A stretch of 64,000 nucleotides of DNA from Ophthalmolycus amberensis. Its lineage: Eukaryota > Chordata > Actinopteri > Perciformes > Zoarcidae. The stretch spans positions 930,001 to 994,000 of the forward strand of contig JAFEUB010000908.1 in assembly GCA_024529925.1 (NCBI GenBank), in the 5' to 3' direction. The position numbers and the translations under genes were made by a program. A model generated the notes under the pieces. That model had not been told where the DNA came from, did not search any database, and worked only from the letters and a program-made list of their open reading frames with translations. Below, piece after piece: positions 1 through 14,791 of the stretch; within the stretch, counting starts at the first letter, position 1, and each line of letters starts with the position of its first letter.

Positions 1-107
1 TTCCAACAAAATAGAGAGTACAAAGTGTCAGTGGGAGGATTAAGGTAAGAAAACATGCACAAATGTGAGATGGTGTCCCTGAGTGAGTGTCATGTGTCTC
101 TGCCTGT

Positions 108-244
108 CTATATGGTCTCCACATAATTGGCAGGGAACAAGCCTTGACGGCCATCTTTGCTCCATCCCCTCCACCAGGCTTTGTCCACCGTTTCCACGTC
201 CTTAATGATGTCACCGGGTTCAAAGGAGATCTCAGATTCGTCCT
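108..244 (-). CDS. DBNL-like exon 16 (SH3 end and stop)
   Basis: 137 nt after acceptor GTTCCCACAG, including stop TAG at 110-108. Encodes EDESEISFEPGDIIKDVETV, then WWRGW and GLFPANYVETI, a complete C-terminal SH3. The paired Trp and PANYV are intact. The SH3 ends the protein, as in DBNL/Abp1. The 3' UTR continues beyond the left edge of the window. Confidence 0.95.
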
Positions 245-3200
245 CTGTGGGAACCACAAGACAACATGTTGAAGACCCGCTGATCACGGTGCAATTACTG
301 TAAGTGGTGGCACTTTAAGTGCACATGCATGGCGATTACCTTCTAAATGGCAGCTTACCTGCTTGGTAGTCATACAGAGCTCGGACACACATTTGTTGCT
401 CTGCTAAAACCTGTGTGGAGAGGAAAATGGAGTCAGAGAAAGGCTGTAATGAAATACATGTCTTGTTTAACTTAAATTCACTTTCATGGAGACTTTCTTC
501 AAATTAAATTTAATCTTTAATGATAACGCTGGCAATATTCTATACATTTGTCAACAAAGCCCATTAAAAGGCAAACCATCAATTCATTTATCTTACTAAC
601 AAGTATTGCCCGTGGAGCCAAAGCCTGATATATCTTATTCCGCTGTGCAATAAACCTAAATTGTTGCTCAAAAACTATGACAAATGCATCACTGAGCAAC
701 ACCTCAACTCCGGGTGACATGTTCTTTTTACTATGAAGAGGCATTGTGCTTTATTCTTAATCCCACATGTAGTACGCTGTCCCGCTGCTGTAAATAATCA
801 CTAGTAATCCGAATGCGTATTCATCCACTGCTGAAAATAGTCCCCAACAAATATACTAAACACTTCCGTTTGCTGAACATTATAGTAACTAAATATTTTA
901 GAACATTTCTGAGCATTTTAAATAAAAAATTTAAAAAAACATTTGTAACCGTTTTTATAAATTAACATCTTCATTAGTAACTAATTAGCTTGGGGCTGAG
1001 TGCAACATACAGGGTAAAGAAGTGACCAACCAAATATTCAACAATATTCTTTTCTGAAATTAAGAAGAGATTCCAATTTTTAGACAAACCGGCTTTGTGC
1101 GAGACACTGAACAAGTAGTTCATGTGTGTTCATGTATGTGTTTGTAGCTTCTTATAAGTCTATGGTTTGTAGATAGACTACCTCTTGTCCATTTTCTGAG
1201 ATCGTCTGCTCCTCATCCTCATTAACGTCAGCATCCTCTGCTGCGTTGTGAAGTTCGTAGCAGTCGGTCAGCTCCGGTGAGCTGAGTTCTGTGTCCGATG
1301 GACTCAAGGATCGCTCTGAGGTACACCAGTGTAAAAAGTATTTATCACAGACCAACCAGCACAGTGAATGAATGTATTGTCACTGAATAATCCTACATTG
1401 TAATATTGTTATAAATAGATGTGTTGCCAAACCTATGCCATTCTGACTCTGTTCTCCATTTGTGATCCCATTGGTTGACACGACGACAGTCTCATGTTTG
1501 ATTACTTGACAGATTGGTTCAGCATCTGAAATAATGACTTGGTTGTAATCTTTTGTCATAGAGCAGCATATTATCAAATGCCATTCCAACTTCTGGAAGG
1601 CTTTAGTGCATCATTCAAAAATAAACTGTGTGTGACAGTGTAACAATAAGAAATGTTAATTAAGTCAAAATAGCAGGATACAAGAACAAGAGGGCTACCA
1701 GAGACTGTCGACTCTTCCTCTTTCTTTGAAAGCTCAGCAGGCTCAGAGGGAGTCTGACTGTCTTCTGATTGATCATTCTCCTCCTCATCTTCCTTTGCCT
1801 CCTCTTCCTCTTGCACTACCTCCACAGGGTCCTCCAGTGGGGCATGCTCAGCTTCCGCTTTTAATCCCTCATCCTCTTCCTCCTTGTCCTCTTCCTCCTC
1901 ATTCTTTTCCTCCTCATTCTCCTCCGCCTCAGTCTGGACTGGTTCTGTGGTAACGGCACAAGGCTCTGGTTGCGTTTTACCTTCATCTTCTTCATGCTCC
2001 TCCCCATCCTCTTCCTCATCTTCCTCCACCAGTACAGCCTGCACTTTGTAGCCAGTGTCTGAGACCAGCTCAGCGTGCACAAGAGTGGCGTTGTTGAGGT
2101 CTGTTGATTGGAAAACGGTATCATTAAAAACACAACTGATAAGCTTACATGTTGTAAAAGAGCCCACAGTGGCTGTGTATGCCTGTGGTAGAAAAACTGA
2201 ACTATAAAGAATCCTGGGAGCACATTACATTTAAGCTTGGCATGGCTAAAAGTATATGGGGTTACTTTAGGAATATGTAATTGTGACTGGACTGTAAAAA
2301 TATTCTGAGCTCTTTCATTTCTGCACAACAGGCCACCGATTCATTATGTACAAATTTAAATGTCGGTTAAATGACTCAGAAAATGTCATTATAAAAGCCT
2401 TAACTGATCCAACATAAAGTGACACAAGATATACTTCTTGTTTCTGGAAACATTGGAACAAATGTCTGTATGTTTTTAACAACGAGTGACTTTTTTTTTT
2501 TTTATTAACTGCAATGATTACACTTGTGTCTTGGTGTCATCGTATTGTATTTTATATATTGTTGTTGTATTTGTTTGTTGTTGTTTTTTTTGATACTATA
2601 TGGACTCATGAGTCTGAAATAAAAGTTGATATAGCCCCTGGCCTGCTTTACTGGCTGTGTGGAGTATGTTTTGGCAGAAACATCCAAGTCACTTCAGCCT
2701 GTAATAAAAATTTTAACAACCACTACTTAATGTCAAACGATTAATGTTTTTGGCAACAGTAATAGGCTCTTCTTCACATTGCACCATCACCCTGATTTTC
2801 TTGTTTTTGGGATAATTACACCTTCACCACACACCTCAAAAAAGTAAAAAACATTGTATAATCAGATCCCAATGTAATCATTTGTGCCCTGCTCCACCCT
2901 ACCTGTGTCTGGCTGTGGTCTCTCTGGAAGAGGAGCTGTTGGAGCCTGTGGAGCTACAACAGACTGGAAGCAGAAAGTTAAGTGCTCTGGCTGGGTTGGG
3001 GTATTTGGGGTATTTGGGGGCGACGCTGGCAGGGCCTCTGGATGTGACTGAGAGGGGTTGCTTTTTACTAAACCCGGGGACAACGACGCCAACAGACTAG
3101 GGGAGGCGGGAGGTGCAGAAGGTTCTGTGGGTGATGGGAGTTTGGGCTCAACAACAGCCTGAAGTTGGTCGTTAGTTTGTGGAACGCTGGGCAGGGCCGA

Positions 3201-6200
3201 GACTGGCGGGGCAGGGCGGAGAGGTGATGTGGGCGGTGAAATGGGGGCTCTAGGCCTTTGTGGAGAGGTGACACGGCGGAAATCAGGACTTGCTGGGGGA
3301 GACGTGGCACGGTAGATGGGGGAGGGAGGAGCTCGGGAGAAGGGGGAGACCAGGGGTGAGCTGTAAGGGGAGGATGACGTGTTCTCTTCTGCTTTAGAGA
3401 AGATGAAGGCTGTGTCCGTCAGGCTGCGCTGGTATCGTCTGAAGGGTTTGCCTGGAGAAAAAGAAAACGGGTTTGTTTAGCAGTAGTTCAAGAACTGAAA
3501 GAATTCAAAAATTCCAAAAACTGCATGCACTGCAATCCAGTTCTGATCCTTGTTTCAAAAAGCTAGTCTGGACCTTTGAACGCATGGTGCCATGTGGTAC
3601 CACCTCCGTTCAAGCTCACACACACACAGTATACGTACCAGAGCGGGAGGATCCAGGGCTGGTGGGACTTTGTGATGATGATGATGATGACAGCTGCCTG
3701 AAGAACTCCCTTGGGTTCATGGAGCGCTGGGACACTAATGCGGCTGCCTCCTACAGGTCAAGTAATGTTTAGTATAGGCAAGAAATTGAAATGATTAAAC
3801 AGACTGAGACAGCTTGCAATGACAAACGTGTGGCCCATTCAAGTCAAAGAGTTATTTCAGAACATCATCAAGTAATGTCAGCTGTATGGTTTCTACGAAG
3901 ATTCACTTACTGCTGCTTTCTCTATGGACTCGCTCCTACTAAGACGAGACCTCATATCTTCCACATGCTCCCTCTGCTGCTGCTCCTGTCAGTGCAGAAA
4001 CACAGTGGAATCATATTTACATATTCACACACACATTTTTATGTTTTTTTAATCTCTTCATTTAGAAGAGGAATATTTGAAGACGTAGAGGACAAAGCAC
4101 TTGAGATGAGTGAAACTTCTTGACTGTGTTGACATTGAGCCCTAATTAATGATACAGTAACTGTTGACACAAAGCAATACCTTGGAAGTACTCGAAGGCA
4201 ACTGCAAACCCCTCAGTACACACACGTATAATCACCCTTACTTTCACCTCTCACAAATATGAAGTATATAGTCGAATATAATGTAAGCAGTCTACACTCA
4301 ACCAAGCTTAGAGACAGCCTCGAGTAAAGACTCGCCTCCTCCAAACCATGAACATGCATACAACCCAAAGTCCAAAACTCGTTGACATTAACGTCTGACG
4401 TAAAATCTTAGTGTTGCACAGTTTGAACATGGAAGCCAGAATCCAGGAATGTTTGTGCATTCAGTATACAATATAATAATTGTGTGTCAAAACACTACAA
4501 AAACAGTGCCTGACCACTTTGCATCATTAAATAATAAAAAACTTCATCTTTAAAATACGCATCTGTTCACTCACCCATTTAAATTTCTCCTTTCTGCGCA
4601 GCTCTTCTTCTTGCTCTGCCAGTTTTCTTCTGTGCGACAGAAAAACAAAGACAGTGCCATGTTACCGTTTCCAAAAATCATTATCCAAATGCTTTTTTTC
4701 TCCCATTATTAATGAGTTGAAATAAAAGATCTAAGACTTAGTCTATGCACACAAACAAACTTAGTTCAAATTGTTCGCACCCATTTGTTAAAAACTGTGT
4801 TAGCAAGCACTTCTCCTTTGCCAAGATAATCCATCCACCTGACAGGTGTGGCATTTCCAGATGCTGTTAAACAGCATGATTATAACACAGGTGTACCTTG
4901 AATAAAAAAAAAAGTCACCCTAACATGTGCAGTTCTATCACATAACACAGTGCCACAGATGTTGCAGGTTTTGAGGGAGTCTGCCATTGGCATGCTGACT
5001 GCAGGACCGGCCACCAGAGCTGTTGCTGTGAGCCACCAGCTTCCCACAGCCATTGAAAAGGACGTGGGCCAACATTTCTCAGCCACAACAAAATTCTGAC
5101 CAACTCTACACAAGGAGATGTGTCACACTGTATGAGGCAAATGTTGGTCACAGCCGATACTGACTGATAATTGACCAAAAAAAAATGCATTTCTGTAGCC
5201 CTAGTCATGTGAAGTCCGAATACATGTTGGCCTTTTATTGTGACCAGCCCAAGGCACACCTGTGTGATAATGATGCTGCTCAATCAGCATCTTGCTATGG
5301 CACACCTGGATGGATTATCTTGGCAAAGGTGCATGTGTTCGCCAACAAGGATTCTAACACATTTGTGCACAAACTTTGAGTGAATAAACCTTTTGTGTGC
5401 ATAGAAAGGGTCTTAGATCTTCAATTTCAGCTTAAAACAAGTGTTGCATTTCTATTTTTTCTCAGTGCATTTTGTTCTTCAAATCTTTACAAAATACAGC
5501 CACTGGAGGGCACTATGGAAATAGACATTGTTCCTACCTCTGCTCCTCAATCATCTGCAGCTTCTCATTCATCTTCCTGTCCCTCTCGTCTGCATCCCTC
5601 CGCTCCTTTGAAACTCTTTCTCTTTCAAGGCGACGTCTCTCCTCTGCTGCACGCCTCTTCTCCTCCTCTTTCCTCTCTTCCTCTTCACGCTGACACACAC
5701 ACAACGGGAAACAATGGGGAACGTATTCAACGTTTGTTTCACTTTCAAATATAAATAATGACTCTCTTCAATAGCTTTCCAAATGTACATTGCAGTAAAC
5801 ATCCGTCTGAACTGCATTTTAGCCACTCAAATGTGGCCAAATTGAGATAAGTTGTCATACCTCTGCACGTGCCCAAAAGGAGTTTCTGTTTATTCGTCTC
5901 ATCTCCATTGCAGCATTCGTTTTTCTGTAGTTTGTACCCTATAAGACAAACAAAGGAATAGTGAACGAAGAGCCACATATTTGTACATTTTCCAATAATG
6001 TGTTCAGAGGCATTTTTTTGTGTCACTGTATTATACTGCATCATTGTCAGTAATTAAAACCTTTTTTGTATTTATTTCCCTATTTTCATGGGCATGACTG
6101 AATAAACATACTCGAAAAATAAAGTGAAACGCTGAAGTCACCGATGAGGGAAGTTTCTAAGTTGTGTCACCATCTGTTTATGAAAGTCTCTGTCTCCATC

Positions 6201-6467
6201 TGATGGGTAGATGAGGTATTGCAGTAGACTCACCACTAATTCCTCCTTGTCCGCAGACCTGGAGCTCCTTCTCACCCACTGTGTTGGAGTATGGGCCTGG
6301 GCCTTGCCGAGCTCTGCTGTTATCTTCTCCTCTATCACATCCTCCACTTTCTCTGCGCTAATGAACGCATGTGCTTCCTGCAACACGGAGGGCAGGGAAT
6401 GAAAAAGAGATGGTAAGTAAAGTAAGACCGATGTGAATTTAATCCAGCCTTACATACTGTATTGAAG

Positions 6468-6505
<38 letters not shown>

Positions 6506-9500
6506 GCACAACAGCTAGAAATCCACACACACACAAGTATACGCAGACCCTCAAGTGTTTTTCTCTTGGTCTGACTTGGAGTTATGCATAGTTGGAGCCA
6601 AAGAGTTGTTCAACTGCTTCAGTTATAAGGATTGTGAGGGAGCAATAATCCTTCCTGGCTTTAGCGTTAGGACAGGAATGCTTGGTTTGGATGGTTAGCG
6701 ATGGCGGAGGGAAGGATGCAAAAAAATTAAAATAATAGATGTGATTGGGAAAGTGAGAAAAAGAGGGTGTGTGTTGTTGTGGCATGTGTTTTTGCAAAAA
6801 GGCAGAAAGAGAGAGGCCCTCACTTAACATGCAACAGTTGCTCAATACCTGGAAGTCAAGCTTAAGGGAGATTTAGAGATATGAAAAAAGACTATTGATC
6901 ATATTCAAAAACCGCAGAACCAAGACATACTGTTCCACTGCAGCTATTTCCATGGGACAGATCGGTGTTAAGCATGAAACCATGCATGTATACAGGCATT
7001 TGTATGTGGCCAGGACCTCAGAACAAATTCCACGGAGAGTAAGACCAGGCTTGTTGATGGTGGGCCAGGTCTGTCAGCCTCCAAACAGGAAACCACAGCT
7101 TTATCTGAGTGACAACGCTGACACTGACACTGAACAGAGCATTCAATGTGCCCTATAATACATGTCAGAACAGTGTATAATCCATATCACTCTAGCTGTC
7201 ACTGCCAACTGCACACACACAGACCAGACAAGCAGCCCACAGTGCTGCCAGGGATGCAGGGAAAATCATGGAAACAGACAGAACCAAAATCTACAGCAAA
7301 AGCTCCGAGTAGCAAAACATGTTTGCCTAAAACTGACAGCCACCTGGCATCCTCGTGTACCGTAGTTCATCAAGTACAGGAGGTACCAAAACTGCCAGGG
7401 TAGTCGATAGTATTACGGAATGGCAGTTCATTTGAATGCATGGCAATCATTAAACATGCACAGTTCAGACACCAGCGTGCAGGATTGACAGATTTGCATT
7501 AAACAGATAACAGAACAGTTTTCTCTCAGGAACAAAACGATGTCTATATGTTCTTCCCTGCATACCTTATGCAAATCTAGTCATGCCTTTTTTATAACAT
7601 GATATGGCTGTGAATCATTCAGCAGCATTTAGGTGTTAAAGGCCTAGCATTCCCTTTTTACCATCTTGTTTAAGATGTAAATCATAAGTGTTAGAGATTA
7701 AATAACACCCTCCTCAGTCTCTTACCTTCCCCTTGTATGTTCTGTTGCACTTATTTCAAACCCTTAACATGTGTTTTGCTGTAAATGTAACGACTTCACA
7801 AGTGCCAATCTGCTAGCTTTAACATTTTACTCTTTCTATTTGAGTTCATAGTACTGCTTATATAGTAAACTGCTCTATTAAGGCAAATGTGTCATAATTA
7901 CCCCGATCAATGCTCCAAATATTTTCAAGGGAAAATCTTATTAGTATAACATCCAAGTGGGATATTGCCTGCGAACCAACCTTCTTTTTTTTAGGATTTG
8001 TGACATTGATGACCGTGGCGATGAAAACCAGCTCTGGGTATAAGAATATAACCTCTCCGGGAGGAAAAGGAGACCAAGGTGACGTGACAATGTGAGAGTT
8101 ACCAGCTCGATATAATTGTGCTCAACTCTGCACAAACTGTCTGCTCTGGAACTGCTTCATACAGTCTCCTACTCAGGAGTTGTTGAGACTGAGGGAGACA
8201 GAAGGTGGATGTGGAGATACTGTATGTGTCCCCAGTTGAAGTCTGACCCAGATGGGTGATGGGTCACTTATGATAAGCGTTATCATTTGCATGTAGAATT
8301 CTGAATTTCATTTTGTTACGCTGTTAGTTAAATTATTACCGTTTTGAACACTCCATTAAATGTAAAAAATAATGTAAGTTGATTCATGGACTGTAAGATT
8401 GTTACATTAATAGCATTTAATGTTCCTCAGAGGGCTCCTCCTATGTATCAACATCGAATGCCCCTGCACACACACGCACACACACACACACACACGCACA
8501 CACACCTCCAATTGAACTTTATTCTGCTCTTACTTCTGTGTAAATGCAGAACAATGGAAACAGCTGCACCCTATTCATATTTTAGTTTTCATAACTTAAC
8601 GCCACACTTGAGTCCAGTACGTAACATACCCAAATCTGCTGCTGCAGACTCGCATTAACAAAAAAAAAACCTCACTGCCAGCTGGGACATGCAGAATAGC
8701 AAGCTAGAAAGACAGACACAAAGTGAAAAAAAGAAAGAAAATAAGGAATACAAACGAACAAAGTGCCGAGGGAAATTCTGACTAACTGCATCAAAAGCAA
8801 TGAAAGCCAAGATTCTAAGAAAACAAGCTAATTGAGCCCCAAGTTAGTATCATCACTCAATTGATGTATGTGGGTTATCTCACTAGTTTTGTTTCCCGGT
8901 CATCACAAGGTAAAGTAGGAATTAAGCTGAGAGTCTGTGGCATCGGTTTATTTCTGCTAAATGTGGACAACAGTAAAATACAACCTTGCCTTGGTGAGCT
9001 AGGTAATGTCAGTAACTACCTCATGACCCCTCTATTTTCATTTATTTTCCCCATATCAGTCACATATTGTTTTAGGTCACAGATCAATCAAAACGAGAGA
9101 GGTGACCTTAAAACAGTAGCCTATGAGTTTTCATAAATGCATTCTGTAACGCCATGTGTTTGACTTTGCACCAGCAGAAAAAGTTTGCATTACATTTACT
9201 CAACGTAAAAATCCACAATTCACGTCACGATAAACTCATTGACGGATCGACTATTAATTGATTAATGAACATTAAGTTGCCACTTTGACAGTTTGGTGCT
9301 TGAAACACAAGATATTTGTGAGATCTCCACAAACACAAACACTGGTATCATGTGTCACCTCTTGTAATGCTATTTTTTGCTGTGAAATCGAGAAACTGTT
9401 AAACAAACCGGTTTGAGTAATCACTTTTGAGGAATTTATCACACGGCAACCCCCGATTATTTCCCAGACAGAGGTATGACGCAGACTGCTGTGCTTTTTT

Positions 9501-9895
9501 AAAACGCTTCCCATGACGTTTACGTTGCTCTTTGCCAGCATATGAGTCAAGTTTTGGAAGATCTCTTTTGCTCATGAACAACGTATGTGATGCCATCAAT
9601 ATGTTTGGCTATGATGTCCATGGTGCAAGGTGATACAGTATATACTCTTTACGTCTGAACCAGCTATAACTAATACATCAAAGTCTGAACTGCTGTGTAA
9701 AAGGAGAATTAAACTTACTTTTTTTTTTTTTAATTCTTACAACTTTTGGTTTGGTCTTGATCAAAAATAGTTTATGTTTCCTTTTTTGTTGCGCTTAAAG
9801 ATACATGGGTTAGTAGTGACAGTAGTGACCACAAGTGCATTGTCGTGTCCCAGGTCTGGCTGTTAATGTATATATGTGTGCGTGTGTGTGCGTGC

Positions 9896-9926
<31 letters not shown>

Positions 9927-10063
9927 AAGGTTAGGGGTCACAATTCTCCCACAATTCTCAGAAGGAGAGACAATTTTCTTCACTCCATGCCATATTGACC
10001 ATGTGGTCATTTCCTTACAATTTTGAAATCCCACATGAATATGTACACAGGACCAAGGGTGCT

Positions 10064-10098
<35 letters not shown>

Positions 10099-13084
10099 AC
10101 AGAGAGGTTAGGCGCTTTCAGACAGTGGCTCACAAACTCGGCATTCACTGTGTAAAAAAAGGAGACAAAAAACAACAAACATTCCACACATGCTTCTGCA
10201 GTTGACTGGGTGATGTCTTTATATGGAAACTAGTAAACCCAGGGGTCAGTTCAACCTCTCCTAGTTAGACTGAAACGCAAAATAAACAGTTTGAGGGACA
10301 CAGATGGAGAGAAGAATCTGCAGCTAACGTGATGATGGACGGAGTTGCTGATAAACTGTATGCAGACCCGAATCATAAAACCACAGAGGTGCTCTCTTCT
10401 CCATTCCCTCTGCTTCCTTTCTCTCCTATTACCACTTGAGTTTGTGTTTCACCACAAACAATGGAGCCCAACCTCAGCTGTCTCCCTCTGGAAGACAGAC
10501 CAATCGCATAGCCAAACACATGACCAAAACTGCAATACAACAGGAAGTGGACTGAGGACAGGAAACTCTCAAGACAATACTAAGTAAAGTGCCGTGACTA
10601 AATATAGAGTTTTGGTGCACAAAACTGAAAGAGCACAGAACTTTTTCACGACAGCAGAGATTTGGGAAAAACAAAGAGACAGGTATTTTCATGTCCTGGA
10701 CTGCTCCCGCCCCTCCTCAAAGCTAAAAATGTCACAGCTGGAATGATGTCATCTTTAACACACAGTTTAATGGGGAAACCAAACAAATAGACAAACTACG
10801 GGACGAAGTGCACAAAGGTTAAAGCACATTGTGATGTACTGCACCTTGAAGAAGTTTTTGATGGCTGGAATGTGGCTGGCACATTCTGTCCTTCGGAAGT
10901 CATCCACATTTTGACCGACCTGCAGACAAACAGAGGATGTAGAGACTTACATTCATATCATACCTCTCGCTCAGAGGGGACTAAATAAAGAGGAAGAAGC
11001 AAGATTGGGAACAATAGGATTGACGTCTTTCACCATTTGGATAGATAACTCACTAAAAACATAAAAGCATAAAAGTAATTGTGATGTACAATTTACAGCT
11101 TATCCCCATAAAATAGGCAGCATTATTTTGTTTATTGATAGCCCTAAGGTTATAATAATGCATGCGTGTAATCTTTTTACACTGATTTTCTTCAATATTC
11201 GGATCTAACCATGCCATCACAACAGCGGACCAGCAACATTATAAACCCTCTTGCAGCATCTGTTTCTTGGAGTAATTCTTGGACCAATTCATGGCCAGAT
11301 ATTCTGTGGTAAAGGTGGATTTACAGCCAATCAGAGGCAGTGGCAGCCTGCCTGTTTGTAACAACTCCACGTGTCCAACAACTGTCTGACAACTATCTGA
11401 CATACACTGTGATTCATAAAGTTTTGTCCTCCAATGACAAAATAACATTCTCACAGCATTTTCCTACATGTCAGATGCCAAATAAGCCTGTGTCAAAACA
11501 GTACCAGAGAATGTGAATAAGTCAAGTAGCTTAAGATTGTCCCCCTCGAGTATTTTACAGATTAGTGCATAGATTGTTTCTGTATATGACAAATTGATGT
11601 TAAAACTTGTTTGTGTACCTGCTATTTCAAAATGTATGTGCAATGCTAATGTGTGATTTTGTAATTTGTGCTGGTATGTGTGTCTCTTTAACATGACAAG
11701 CTTACATGAGCTAAGCCCCATGAGCCTGTCTGCCACTCACCCAGCTGATCATAGCAATCCGAGGGCCCCCTGTCTCCACACTTCCCACTTTGCACAGTCC
11801 GTATTGAGGCTTGGCGATGTGAAACTTCCCTGCCAGCTCCGCCACACCACCCGCTGTAAGAAAGGAGACAGTGAGACGAGAGACAACAGAAATGCTACAT
11901 TTGCTCTCAATCACACATTGTTAGAGTGTTAGAATTTTCTCTAAACGCAAGAGGACATGTGAATTCCTTTCAGGCCAAAGTGAAGATGCTGATTTCTAAC
12001 AAACATACCATATATGACAGTCCGTCTTACCTCCTGAGTCAGCCAGTTTGAGCTTGTTGGTGATCCCATCATATGTGAATATTGCCCTGTGGACATACAG
12101 ACAAGCACACAGGTCAACTACTGAGAAATGTGGGTGACAATGACATGACAGACATATTTGTAACGAGTGTCAACAAAACACAGGTTGGATTTTCTGTCCT
12201 AAACGAGTACTTTGATTTCTGTCTGCCCAAAAGTAAAGGCTCATTCAAAACTTTCATATCCAAGAATGAGCGTGTGGACAGCTGGGTATGCCATGTGTTC
12301 AGTCTTTCATGGTGCACAGGGGACACACAAAGACACGCACACATGCATAGCCAGATGTTTTACTGCACCTACTTTGTGTAAACCATAACAAGCGTCCCTG
12401 CAGTGCAGAGCATCTCTACAATGCACCAACAAAAACGAATTCTCTTCAACTGTGACACATGCACTTGTTTACTTTTTTCCTTTCCCAGAGGCCTGTACAG
12501 TACACGTGTAAAACAGGAGGGCACTTAGCAGCACAACAACCTGCATTCATAGTGTTTGCCTCAGAGATGGATAGCTCCTGAATGTGAAAAAAGGGTAGTC
12601 AGTGCTGTTCACAGCTACAGGGTTTTTGACATTTTGCAGGTGAAAACCTGTCCTACCGCACCCTTCAGTCAATCAGGTCACTCAACAACTCATAACATGT
12701 TTCCATGATACCAGCGAGCTACAACTCCACTGCTGAACAAACTAAGCGAAACTAAACTGAGTGATTGTTTTGCGACGTGAGCTTTGTTGCAGAATCTCCA
12801 AGACAGAAATATGTGACTTCAGAATCAACCAAAGAGAAACAAACCACAAGGTACTTCGGTACTTGTAATGCTACACATTTTCCTGCTGCTATCTATACAA
12901 ATAGTTAGTCCAGAGTCCAAAATGATACCCATCTGCTATTTGACATGACGTGCTACTCACATAATCCTGATTCATGTGTGTGTTTGAAGCTCAACTGGGG
13001 GTAAATGTGTGTGTGTGTGAGTGTAAGGGAGTTTATGAGGTGGCCTGCAGAGAGATGAATTGTCACAGCTTCATAGGACTGTGG

Positions 13085-13123
<39 letters not shown>

Positions 13124-14730
13124 TGTCTGACTGTGTGTCAGTGTACATTTCACTCTGTAGGACTCCTGGGGGTGTGTCAATAACATCTGGAGCTGGGTGG
13201 CAAGAGTGTACGGCCATGAGCAGCTATTACAAACGGCCGAAGGTGAATGTTCTGTGTTTGTGGCTGTGTGTCGGGAGGAGGGAGTGAATGAGACTGTGAG
13301 AATGAAACACAGAGCTGGAGAGAGCGAAAAAAGAAAAGATATATTGAAAAAAGATTTGGCTTTTCATACAAAATCAATCTACAGTAAAAACAACAGCAGT
13401 CGGCATAAAGGCTGACAAATGGCCAGCTTACTCAGTTCGCATCTCTGAATCACTCTGTTATTTTTTTCCTGATACAACAAGTCTCTGTCTGTTCAAAGAA
13501 CAAAGAGCGACAAAAGTCAATCGGTATGTGTGTGTGTGTGTGTTCTGAGGACACAATCACCATAGTGTGCGCCCTACCGAGCAAAGCTGCACGCTGGCCC
13601 TGCATGCGAGAGGAGGCAGGCTGAAACGGCTCTCTCATTTTGTTTATTGCGCTGATAGTGACAGCCAGGTATTTACTGAATATCTGTCATATCATCAAGC
13701 AAGACCAAGCAACAAAGCATGGAATCATTCTCCGGGGCTTTGGGGCATTGTGTGAGCTTTGGGTCACCTGGGTTTTTCACATGTCACTTCAGGGAATAGT
13801 ATAGCCACAATATTTATAGAAACAACACACTCCACTCCCTCATTAGTCTTACCAGCATCCAGAGCTTAGACACCAATCCACATTTACTGATCCTTGGTCC
13901 TCAAGACATTCCTAAAGGTCACCATTCACAAGCAGCCAAGGCCAAAGATCACTGTGCCTCTGAGGGAGTCTTAATTGCATGAGCAAATTCTCCACCCACA
14001 GGGAACAGGCTTGCACATGAGGATACACTGTGCTGTGGGAGACTCTTTGTTCTGACAGAGCTTTCACTTGGATGGATTTGCAAAGGTCTATTTTTTAGGA
14101 TTTGTTTCCCCTGAGACTTTACTTACTATAATCCTGATTTTACAAACAACCAAAACAACAAATGGCATTTGTAAGAATCATAAATCCCCTCTTTTCTGCG
14201 CCGAGGAAGGACACATATCTGACATGCACTGGCACAATAGCATTTATTTAAGGGATCAAGTAAATATCCTGAACCTTCTTTCTACTTTTTCTGAAAGTCT
14301 CATTTTTAGGACTATTCCCTTATCCGATGGTTTTAATCAAAAGATTATCTGGTTGAAATTTAAACGAACCCTGCTATTACATTATTTCTACGGTTCAGTG
14401 AATCCTCGTTGCTGATATGAAATGATGCCTGCAATAGTTCACAGTTGCAGATATTACATGTTTTTGTGCCATTTACTGTAACAGAGGTTCATGTCAAATA
14501 CCGTGGTAAACCAATGATTGTGAATCTGGATATGCCAGCAGTGTGGTGTAGTGAGTACAGAGGGACGGTTCTCCCTCTATACTCGCTACACAGATGGTTA
14601 AGGTTAAGACTCCCATTGCAAGTGTATACCCTGCTGAAGTGTCCCTGAGCAAGACAACAAATCCCAAACAGTTTTACGGTCACTCTTATGTAGCTCACGA
14701 ATGCTACATGCAAATAAGCCAAGAGGATGC

Positions 14731-14791
<61 letters not shown>

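Noticed and set aside
1726..1953. Plus-strand Pro/Leu-rich open frame
   Set aside because: It is the antisense shadow of the Glu-rich exon 12 of the DBNL-like gene.
9810..10205. Open frames rich in Cys-Val or His-Thr
   Set aside because: They are translations of GT/CA microsatellites.
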